Source: Actinomycetes bacterium (GTDB taxonomy: Bacteria > Actinomycetota > Actinomycetes > Actinomycetales > Microbacteriaceae). Taken from it: a stretch of 48,253 nt of DNA. Under the pieces are notes generated by a model that saw nothing but the letters and a program-made list of their open reading frames with translations, ran no database searches and was not told the origin of the DNA. The DNA is taken from NCBI GenBank assembly GCA_023432005.1, contig JAEYVF010000065.1, forward strand, positions 1-48,253, given 5' to 3'. A program made the position numbers and the translations under genes. Position 1 is the first letter of the stretch. Each line of letters opens with the position of its first letter. Below are positions 41,882 to 48,253 of the stretch, one piece after another.

Positions 41882-43486
41882 TCAGTTTCGCTGCGTGAAG
41901 GCGAGCAGCTCGGGGCCGCGCGCGTCGAAGCTGCGTCCGCCCGCCCGCAGGCCGACGAGGTAGACGAGGACCCCGCTGATGACGCCGACCGCGAGCGCCG
42001 CCCATCCCCACGATCCCCCGCGGATCCACCACATGACGGCGAGCGCGAACGTCGGCGCGGCGGCGAGCAGCACGAGCAGCACCGACATGCCCTGCGCCAC
42101 GACGCCCTGGTTGGTGGCCGCCTGCGGCGTCTCCCACGCCTGGTCGCCCGGTCGGGGCGCCGCGTAGGGGAACCGAGCCGAGTAGAGGTTGCCGATCCCG
42201 ATGCTGCCGAGCAGCAGCGCGACGTTGAAGCCGGTGAGCGCGGGTGCGATCGCGATGTCGCCGTGGCCCCACACCGTGAGCGGGATGCCGACGCACAGCA
42301 GCAGGAATCCGAAGACGAGCACGGGCACCGAGCGACCACGGCGATCGTCCGAGCCCCGCGTCTGCGCCGCGACATGCTGCCACACCGCGGTGTTGTCGTA
42401 CGCGACGTCGTTGTGCGTCGTCGACCAGGCCAGCAGCACGGTCATCAGCGGCAGCGGCACGAGCACCGCCCAGGTGAAGGGCACACCGCCGATCCACAGC
42501 GCGACGAGCGTCACGCCCAGTACGAACGGCAGCGCCTCGTACACCGCGCGGTAGCGGGGATCGCGCAGCCAGTAGGTGACGGATCGGGCGGCGATCGCGC
42601 CCCACGCGGTCGCCGGGAAGTGACGGAACCACCCGGGCACGCGCGTGCGGCGCGGCGCCGGCTGACGACGCGTGGGACGCAGCGTGACGGCGATCACGGC
42701 GAGCCACGCGAGCAGCAGGGCGAGCACGAGCAGGGCCGAGAGGCCGAGCGACTGCCATGCGCTCGACGGGTCGCCGAGGGTCGTCGACGCGTAGCCGGGC
42801 GCGGCCCACAGCATCCCGAGCGGCGTGCCCGCGAGAACCTCGGGCAGCTCGAGCAGGAAGCGGTTGAGAGGCCGCGCGAGGCGCACGACATCGAGCATCC
42901 CGGGCACACGCGGCGCGATGATCGCGAGAACGGTCGCGGCGCCGAGCAGCAGCACGACCACCGAGAGGAAGTCGATCCAGCCCGCGATGCGCGGATGCCG
43001 CCGGAGCGCGACGCCGAGCTCGCGGGCCAGCTGGATGCTGAGCAGGGTCTGCAGGAAGAGCAGCGGAGCCGCCGCCCACGCGACCTGCGCCGACGAGGCA
43101 TCGGGCCAGGCGAGCGCGGACGCGAGGGCCATGGGCACCAGCAGGATCCCGGGGCCGACGAGCGTGTACGCGAGCATCGTGACCGCGACCCCGACGGGCG
43201 TGATCGGGTAGCCCAGGAACGCGCGAGGCGACAAGACGACGCGGCGCACCGCCATGAGCGGGATGAGGATGGCAGCGAGCGACAGCCAGGAGCCGACGAC
43301 GGTGTTGGCGCGCATCGCGAAGGTGTCGTCCTGGAGGCCGGCGACCCACATGGCGCCCTGCCAGAACAACACGACGCCGACGATCGCCACGAGCAGCCCG
43401 AGCACGATCGCGACGATCTGGATCGCCGGACGCCGGAATCCGTTCGCGAGGATCCGGAGCCTCAGTCGGAGAAGTTCTGCAACCAC
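41882..43486 (-). CDS. ABC transporter permease (large ABC-2-like exporter)
   Basis: 534 residues from GTG 43486, overlapping the ATPase gene by 25 bases. Around 12 membrane helices: IQIVAIVLGLLVAIVGVVLF at the start, LLVLALLLAWLAVIAVTL in the middle and APTFALAVMWWIRGGSWGW near the end. The central soluble loop contains TRRQPAPRRTRVPGWFRHFP. The layout is of a fused or double-length ABC-2 permease as found with Gram-positive ATPase partners. Cargo is unknown. It pairs with the ATPase encoded just upstream on the same strand. Confidence 0.88.
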   Translation of the reverse strand: MVAELLRLRLRILANGFRRPAIQIVAIVLGLLVAIVGVVLFWQGAMWVAGLQDDTFAMRANTVVGSWLSLAAILIPLMAVRRVVLSPRAFLGYPITPVGVAVTMLAYTLVGPGILLVPMALASALAWPDASSAQVAWAAAPLLFLQTLLSIQLARELGVALRRHPRIAGWIDFLSVVVLLLGAATVLAIIAPRVPGMLDVVRLARPLNRFLLELPEVLAGTPLGMLWAAPGYASTTLGDPSSAWQSLGLSALLVLALLLAWLAVIAVTLRPTRRQPAPRRTRVPGWFRHFPATAWGAIAARSVTYWLRDPRYRAVYEALPFVLGVTLVALWIGGVPFTWAVLVPLPLMTVLLAWSTTHNDVAYDNTAVWQHVAAQTRGSDDRRGRSVPVLVFGFLLLCVGIPLTVWGHGDIAIAPALTGFNVALLLGSIGIGNLYSARFPYAAPRPGDQAWETPQAATNQGVVAQGMSVLLVLLAAAPTFALAVMWWIRGGSWGWAALAVGVISGVLVYLVGLRAGGRSFDARGPELLAFTQRN

Positions 43487-44730
43487 TCCATGCCCTCCAC
43501 GGCCGCCTCGCCACCGGCGAGCTCCACGAACCGCTCCTCGAGGCTGCGCCCCTCGAGCACGTCGGCGAGCGCCCCGGATGCGAGCACCTGCCCGTCGGCG
43601 ATGATCGCGATCGCGTCGCAGACGCGCTCGGTGAGCTCCATGCTGTGGCTCGACAGGATGACCGTGCCGCCCGCCTCCGTGAACCGGGTGAGCACGTCGA
43701 GCACGACCGCCGTCGAGACGGGGTCGACCGACTCGAAGGGCTCGTCGAGCACGAGCAGACGCGGAGCGTGGATCATCGCGGCGGCGATCGCGATCTTCTT
43801 CGTCATGCCCGCCGAGTAATCGGAGACGAGCCGATGCAGCGAGTGCTCCAGCCCGAACGCCGCAGACAGGTCGGCCGAGCGCTGCGCGATCGTGACGCGA
43901 TCGAGGCCGCGCAGGGCGCCGGCATGATGCAGGAACTCGGCGCCCGTGAGTCGGTCGAAGAGCCGGAGCCGGTCCGGCAGCACGCCGATCTTGCGCTTCG
44001 CGAGCGTCGCGTTGTGCCACACGTCGAGACCGAACACGCGCACGACGCCCGAGTCGGGGCGCAGCAGGCCCGTGATCATGGACAGGGTCGTGGTCTTGCC
44101 GGCGCCATTGGGTCCGACGATGCCGTAGAACGAGCCGGGGGCGACCTCGAGGTCGATGCCGTCGACCGCCGGTCGGTCGCCGAAGTACTTGGTGAGGCCC
44201 TGAACCGAGAGCGCGACCTCGAGATTCGCCGGAGCGGACGCGGGCGACTCGGGAGCCGTGACGCGCACCGGCTTGCGCTTGACGCGCGCGGGCTTCGTCG
44301 GCGGCGGCTCCTCGGCGGTGTCCTGCGGCTCGGCCTCGGCCTCGGCCTCGGGGGCCACCTCGGGCTCGGCCACCACGGGCTCGGCCGTCTCCGGTTCCGC
44401 GACCTCCGGAGCCTCCACGGGAGCAGGAGCCGCCTTGGCCCGCGATCGCGGCGACCTCGACTTGGACTTGGGCTTGGGCTTGGGCTCGGTCTCGGTCTGG
44501 GTCGCGCTCTCGACGGCAGAGGTCTCTGCGTCGGTCGCGGCGACCTCCGCGGCGCTCAGCGCAGCGGCATCCGCCTCGATCTCGACGGCCACGGCGGCGG
44601 CCGGACGCGGAGGGTCGACGCGCGCGGCACCGGAGCGCGCGCGAGAGGCTGCCGATGCCGATCCGCGCCGCGCGGAGGAGCCCGACGGACGTCGGGCCGA
44701 GGCCGTGGGGGTGGTGGGCTCAGACTCCAC
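43462..44730 (-). CDS. ABC transporter ATPase with long disordered N-terminal extension
   Basis: 422 residues from GTG 44730. The first ~170 residues are Ala/Pro/Glu/Ser-rich with a basic block (KPKPKSKSRSPRSRAK) and acidic repeats (EPEVAPEAEAEAEPQ); no fold is expected. The ATPase core follows: Walker A GPNGAGKTTT, LSMITGLLRPDSGVVRVFG, a divergent signature YSAGMTKKIAIAAAMI, Walker B LLVLDEPFESVDP and SSHSMELTERV. Export-type (ABC-A/ABC-2) ATPase that powers the permease at 41882-43486. An internal start just ahead of LEVALSVQGL would give a normal-sized ATPase, but no canonical site is obvious there. Confidence 0.9.
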   Translation of the reverse strand: MESEPTTPTASARRPSGSSARRGSASAASRARSGAARVDPPRPAAAVAVEIEADAAALSAAEVAATDAETSAVESATQTETEPKPKPKSKSRSPRSRAKAAPAPVEAPEVAEPETAEPVVAEPEVAPEAEAEAEPQDTAEEPPPTKPARVKRKPVRVTAPESPASAPANLEVALSVQGLTKYFGDRPAVDGIDLEVAPGSFYGIVGPNGAGKTTTLSMITGLLRPDSGVVRVFGLDVWHNATLAKRKIGVLPDRLRLFDRLTGAEFLHHAGALRGLDRVTIAQRSADLSAAFGLEHSLHRLVSDYSAGMTKKIAIAAAMIHAPRLLVLDEPFESVDPVSTAVVLDVLTRFTEAGGTVILSSHSMELTERVCDAIAIIADGQVLASGALADVLEGRSLEERFVELAGGEAAVEGMEWLQNFSD

Positions 44731-44973
44731 CGGTTCACCGTATCAACACGCGAGGGCGCCGAATGACGGGCCTCGGGGTTTCATCCCCGAGGATGACTCC
44801 GCACTCTGCGGGACATGGAGGAGTTATCACGAAAAGAGAACGAAGGGTGAACTCCCCGTGACTTCCCACCCACCGCCGATAAACTTCCACGAGCACAACG
44901 GCGTGTCCCGATAACGACGCGCGGGAGCAACCGGAAGCACGGAACCCCGCGGTAGACACCCCTAGGAGACCCC
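44731..44973. other. Intergenic region between divergent ABC ATPase and nucleotidyltransferase genes
   Basis: No gene seen. It contains a hairpin at 44771-44792 (CCTCGGGG, loop TTTCAT, CCCCGAGG) and a relatively AT-richer stretch at 44820-44900 that probably holds promoters. No known riboswitch class was recognised. Confidence 0.5.
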
Positions 44974-45678
44974 GTGACCACCCAGATCGTGATCCTCGCC
45001 GCCGGGATGGGCAGCCGCCTGGGCCGCTCCCTCCCGAAGCCGCTCACCGAGCTGAGCGACGGCCGCACGATCATGCAGCAGCAGTTCGACAACATCCACC
45101 AGGCATTCGGACGCGACGTCAAGGTCACGATCGTCGTCGGCTACAAGCTCGAGCACATCATCGAGGCCTTCCCGCACGCCGACTTCGTCTACAACGAGGC
45201 GTACGACCAGACCAACACCTCCAAGAGCCTCCTCCGCGCGCTCAAGGCCACGAAGGACGCCCCCGTGCTGTGGATGAACGGCGACGTCGTGTTCGACCCG
45301 GAGGCGCTCGTGCGCGCCGGCGACCTCGTGGCACGCGACCAGAGCTTCGTGTCCGTCAACACGTCGAAGGTGTCCGACGAGGAGGTCAAGTACACCGTCG
45401 ACGAGACCGGCCACATCAAGGAGCTCTCGAAGACGGTGCGTGGCGGCCTCGGCGAGGCGGTCGGCATCAACTTCGTCTCGAGCCGCGACAAGGCCGCGCT
45501 CGTGCGCCAGCTGCAGCGCGTCGATGCGCAGGACTACTTCGAGCGCGGCATCGAGCTCGCGATCGAGCAGGACGCCGTGCGGTTCCAGCCGGTCGACATC
45601 TCCGACCTGTACGCGGTCGAGATCGACTTCGCGGAGGACCTGGACCGCGCGAACCTGAGTCTTCTCGCCCCGCGATGA
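44974..45678 (+). CDS. Sugar/choline-type nucleotidyltransferase
   Basis: 234 residues from GTG 44974 (AGGAG upstream). N-terminal nucleotide-binding motif ILAAGMGSRLGRSLPKPL, then VTIVVGYKLEHI, and the metal-binding WMNGDVVFDPEAL. This is the NTP-transferase fold of LicC/RfbA-like enzymes, which activate sugars, choline phosphate or polyols as CDP/UDP derivatives for surface polymers. It precedes the Wzm/Wzt-type exporter after ~50 bases on the same strand, so it probably makes an activated precursor for the exported polysaccharide or teichoic acid-like polymer. The exact nucleotide and sugar are not determinable. Confidence 0.86.
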   Translation: MTTQIVILAAGMGSRLGRSLPKPLTELSDGRTIMQQQFDNIHQAFGRDVKVTIVVGYKLEHIIEAFPHADFVYNEAYDQTNTSKSLLRALKATKDAPVLWMNGDVVFDPEALVRAGDLVARDQSFVSVNTSKVSDEEVKYTVDETGHIKELSKTVRGGLGEAVGINFVSSRDKAALVRQLQRVDAQDYFERGIELAIEQDAVRFQPVDISDLYAVEIDFAEDLDRANLSLLAPR

Positions 45679-45729
45679 TCCGGGGCGCGCCGCAGATCAT
45701 CGCGGCGCCGAAGGACATAGATTGATGCG

Positions 45730-46545
45730 GTGACCTCCGCCGCGCTGTCCCGACGCGACTGGTCGCCGTTCACTCGGTACCGGCGCTCGCTGTGGTTGCT
45801 GACCACGCGCGACCTCAAGGTGCGCTATTCCACGTCGTTCCTCGGATACTTCTGGTCGATCCTCGACCCGCTCGCCATGAGCGCGATCTACTGGTTCGTC
45901 TTCACGCAGGTGTTCCAGCGCACCGTCGGCGCCGAGCCCTACATCGTCTTCCTGCTCACGGCCCTGTTGCCGTGGATGTGGTTCAACGGGGCCATCACGG
46001 ATGCCACCCGCGCCTTCACGAAGGAGGCGAAGCTCATCCGGTCGACCACGATCCCCCGCACCATCTGGGTCGCGCGGCTCGTGCTGTCCAAGGGCATCGA
46101 GTTCGTCGCGAGCATCCCCGTGGTCATCGCGTTCGCGATCGTGACGATGTGGACGGCACACCCCGCCCAACTGCACATCGAGGCCCTGTGGTCGCTGCTC
46201 GCGATCGTGCTGCAGGCGATCCTCACCCTCGGCATCGGGCTCATCGTCGCCCCGCTCGTCGTGTTCTTCCGCGATCTCGAGCGAGCCGTGAAGCTCGTGC
46301 TGCGCTTCCTCTTCTACGCGTCGCCGATCATCTACGGCTTGCGGGATCTCGCCGCCATCGGCCTCGAGTTCTGGGGCTCGCTCAATCCGCTCGCCGGGAT
46401 CTTCACGCTGTACCGGGCGGCGTTCTTCCCCGAGCAGCTCGACTGGTTCGCCGTCGCCGTGAGCGCGGGGATGAGCGTCCTGGCCCTCGTCATCGGACTC
46501 GCGGTGTACCAGCGCACCATCCGCACCGTGCTGAAGGAGATCTGA
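45730..46545 (+). CDS. Polysaccharide/teichoic-acid export ABC permease (Wzm/TagG-like)
   Basis: 271 residues from GTG 45730. Starts with RRSLWLLTTRDLKVRYSTSF, the amphipathic N-terminus typical of this family, then LGYFWSILDPLAMSAIYWFV and six membrane helices in ABC-2 order, with the conserved PLVVFFRDLERAVKLVLRFL loop and LNPLAGIFTLYRAAFF near the end. Such permeases move lipid-linked polymers across the membrane. The stop shares one base with the next start (TGATG), so the two subunits are made together. Confidence 0.92.
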   Translation: MTSAALSRRDWSPFTRYRRSLWLLTTRDLKVRYSTSFLGYFWSILDPLAMSAIYWFVFTQVFQRTVGAEPYIVFLLTALLPWMWFNGAITDATRAFTKEAKLIRSTTIPRTIWVARLVLSKGIEFVASIPVVIAFAIVTMWTAHPAQLHIEALWSLLAIVLQAILTLGIGLIVAPLVVFFRDLERAVKLVLRFLFYASPIIYGLRDLAAIGLEFWGSLNPLAGIFTLYRAAFFPEQLDWFAVAVSAGMSVLALVIGLAVYQRTIRTVLKEI

Positions 46546-47324
46546 TGGCCGAGGCCGCACAGGCTCCCCTGACGCGCGAGGCGGAGGCCGCACCGGTGAT
46601 CTCCGTGCGCGATGCCGGCATCCGCTTCAAGCGCAACCGGTCGTCGCGTCGCAGCTTCAAGGACCTCTTCGCGGGCCGCAACCGGCGCACGCGGCCCGGC
46701 GAGTTCTGGGCGCTGCGCGGCGTGAGCTTCGACGTCATGCCGGGCGAGGCGATCGGCGTCGTGGGTCGCAACGGCCAGGGGAAGTCCACGCTGCTGAAGC
46801 TCGTCGCGCAGGTCGTCTACCCCGATGAGGGCCGCATCGCGGTGAACGCGGGGGTCGCGCCGCTCATCGAGATCACCGGCGGCTTCGTCAACGACCTCTC
46901 GGTGCGCGACAACGTGTACCTGACCGCGGGTCTGCACGGCATGACGAAGCGCGAGATCGACGAGCGCTTCGACGAGATCATCGAGTTCGCCGAGATCGCC
47001 GACTTCGTCGACACCCCCTACAAGCACCTCTCGAGCGGCATGAAGGTGCGCATCGCGTTCGCGGTCATCTCCCGCCTCGAGGAGCCCGTGATCCTCGTCG
47101 ACGAGGTGCTCGCCGTGGGCGACAAGGCGTTCCGGGAGAAGTGCTACACGCGCATCGAGGAGCTGCTCGCGGGTGGGCGCACGCTCTTCTTCGTCTCGCA
47201 CAGCGAGCGCGATCTGCTGCGCTTCTGCACGCGCGGCCTCTATCTCGACAAGGGCGCGCTCGTGCTCGACGCCCCCATCCACGAGGTCGTCGACCGCTAC
47301 AACGCCGACTACGGCATCCGCTGA
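46545..47324 (+). CDS. Polysaccharide/teichoic-acid export ABC ATPase (Wzt/TagH-like)
   Basis: 259 residues from ATG 46545. Walker A GVVGRNGQGKSTLLKLVAQV; the TagH/Wzt-type insert APLIEITGGFVNDLSVRDN with YLTAGLHGMTKREI; signature HLSSGMKVRIAFAV; Walker B VILVDEVLAVGDKAF; and His-loop FFVSHSERDLLRFC. These features are specific to ABC exporters of O-antigen or teichoic acid. No C-terminal carbohydrate-binding domain is present, so export is probably not coupled to recognition of a capped chain end. Works with the permease encoded just upstream. Confidence 0.93.
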   Translation: MAEAAQAPLTREAEAAPVISVRDAGIRFKRNRSSRRSFKDLFAGRNRRTRPGEFWALRGVSFDVMPGEAIGVVGRNGQGKSTLLKLVAQVVYPDEGRIAVNAGVAPLIEITGGFVNDLSVRDNVYLTAGLHGMTKREIDERFDEIIEFAEIADFVDTPYKHLSSGMKVRIAFAVISRLEEPVILVDEVLAVGDKAFREKCYTRIEELLAGGRTLFFVSHSERDLLRFCTRGLYLDKGALVLDAPIHEVVDRYNADYGIR

Positions 47325-47384
47325 CCGTCGGCGGCTCGGGCGAGGTCGCAGCGACCTCCCCGGGGCGTCGCGTAGCGTGGGGGC

Positions 47385-48253
47385 ATGCTCGACCCGGCCG
47401 ACGACGCCGCACCCCGTGAGGGCACGGGGGGCGAGCTCGTGCCCGTGACGCCCTCCGTGCTTCCCACCGCATCCGTGCTGCCGGGCGACATGGGCGGGCC
47501 GGGAGCCGATCGCGCCGACGGCGTCCCTACAACCGCCGTGTCGGTCTCGCGCATCGACGCGATCCTCGACCGCGTGATGTCGGTGCACCGGCCCGCGGTG
47601 CTCGCCCACCTGCGCGGAATCCGCTCGAAGTACCCGGATGCGACGCCCGAGCAGGTGCTGCGGGTGCTCGAACGGCGCTACCTCACGACCGTCACGACGA
47701 GCGGTGCGGGCGTGGGGGTGGCCGCCGCGGTGCCCGCCGTGGGCACGGGCGCGGCGCTCGCGATCTCGGGCGCCGAGACGGTGCTCTTCCTCGAGGCCAC
47801 CGCGCTCTTCGCACAGTCGGTCGCGGAGCTCCACGGGATCCCCGTGGAGGATCCCGAGCGCGGTCGGGCGCTCGTGCTCGCGATGGTCGTCGGCGGGCCA
47901 TCGCAGGAGCTCATCATGCAGTTCACGGGACAGGCCACGGGGCGCGGGCCCGCGAAGCCCGAGTTCTGGGGCACGCTCATCGCGAAGAACCTCCCCCGCA
48001 CCGCCGTGGCCCAGTTCATGGACCGCGTGCGCAAGGTCTACCTGCCGCGGATGATGGCATCCGCCGGGGGCGGGATCGTCGGGCGCGTGCTGCCCTTCGG
48101 CGTCGGCGCGGTCGTGGGCGGTGCCGCCAACCAGATCCTCGGACGTCGCGTCGTCAAGACGGCCCGCACGGCGTTCGGCCCGCCGCCGGCGAGGTTCCCC
48201 GAGAGCACGCAGCCCCGGGTCGTCGCTCCCGGCCCCCGCGCGACGCGTCGCGC
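47385..48253 (+). CDS. Hypothetical membrane-associated protein (3' end outside window)
   Basis: From ATG 47385 the frame stays open to the right edge (about 289 codons seen). The N-terminal ~55 residues are low-complexity (PRE, GTG, PVTP). The folded part begins RIDAILDRVMSVHRPAVLAH and has two Gly/Ala-rich hydrophobic hairpins, TTSGAGVGVAAAVPAVGTG with GAALAISGAETVLFLEAT, and IVGRVLPFGVGAVVGGAANQ. The pattern is like EcsC-type or small glycine-zipper membrane proteins, but the match is weak. Function unknown. Confidence 0.65.
   Translation, partial: MLDPADDAAPREGTGGELVPVTPSVLPTASVLPGDMGGPGADRADGVPTTAVSVSRIDAILDRVMSVHRPAVLAHLRGIRSKYPDATPEQVLRVLERRYLTTVTTSGAGVGVAAAVPAVGTGAALAISGAETVLFLEATALFAQSVAELHGIPVEDPERGRALVLAMVVGGPSQELIMQFTGQATGRGPAKPEFWGTLIAKNLPRTAVAQFMDRVRKVYLPRMMASAGGGIVGRVLPFGVGAVVGGAANQILGRRVVKTARTAFGPPPARFPESTQPRVVAPGPRATRR

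Noticed and set aside
44771..44792. Riboswitch or terminator at the hairpin before the nucleotidyltransferase gene
   Set aside because: An 8-bp stem alone, no T tract and no known aptamer signature; noted only as part of the intergenic region.

Overview
The window is high-GC DNA (around 70% G+C by eye) from an actinobacterium, most likely a member of the Microbacteriaceae. Reasons: the gene order prfB, ftsE, ftsX, smpB, ssrA; many GTG/TTG starts and 4-base ATGA/GTGA gene overlaps; LPXTG-type surface proteins; a DUF3039 protein; a reduced actinobacterial tad pilus locus. The genus cannot be fixed from the sequence alone.

Layout. 1-5.3 kb: HerA-like ATPase (cut by the left edge), a membrane-anchored M15 D,D-peptidase and an RCC1-repeat surface protein. 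5.3-8.6 kb: TetR and AraC/GyrI-like regulators and a DegP-like lipoprotein protease. 8.8-15.2 kb: the trans-translation and division block (tmRNA, SIMPL protein, smpB, ftsX, ftsE, an LPXTG protein, prfB). 15.3-18.0 kb: MFS transporter, lipoprotein, hypothetical protein, RidA. 18.1-31.5 kb: a tad (Flp-type) pilus operon on the minus strand, split by an 8.8-kb integrative element (19448-28277). 31.6-36.2 kb: tRNA-Leu(UAG), DedA, then a manganese/metal block (CDF exporter, MntR-like repressor, Nramp importer) and rdgB. 36.3-41.8 kb: GNAT-like protein, RNase PH, glutamate racemase, two secreted proteins, nicotinate phosphoribosyltransferase, DUF3039. 41.9-48.3 kb: an ABC exporter pair, then a surface-polysaccharide set (nucleotidyltransferase plus Wzm/Wzt-type ABC exporter) and an unfinished gene.

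The integrative element is the main accessory feature. Both ends can be placed to within a 5-base shared core (CTCAT on the minus strand). Joining the flanks across the core restores a 54-codon prepilin-like tad gene. Joining the element ends gives a 46-bp near-palindromic attP with CCCCTATTG/CAATAGGGG arms, as expected for a large serine integrase. The element carries that integrase, an HUH rolling-circle Rep preceded by two strong hairpins, six small translationally coupled genes of unknown function, a serine resolvase next to a res-like repeat region, and a ParB/Srx-domain gene coupled to a D12-class adenine methyltransferase. I see no conjugation genes. The ParB-methyltransferase pair is the best candidate for an undescribed system.

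Other points of interest: the tad locus carries a second lesion, a one-base slip in a seven-G tract of tadC. mntR appears to start at a non-canonical AUC codon. An MntR-type palindrome sits on the mntH start codon. A composite intergenic repeat (21-bp-spaced TCGGCGGGAG boxes followed by a hairpin) occurs twice, at 32.6 and 38.7 kb, in different gene contexts.
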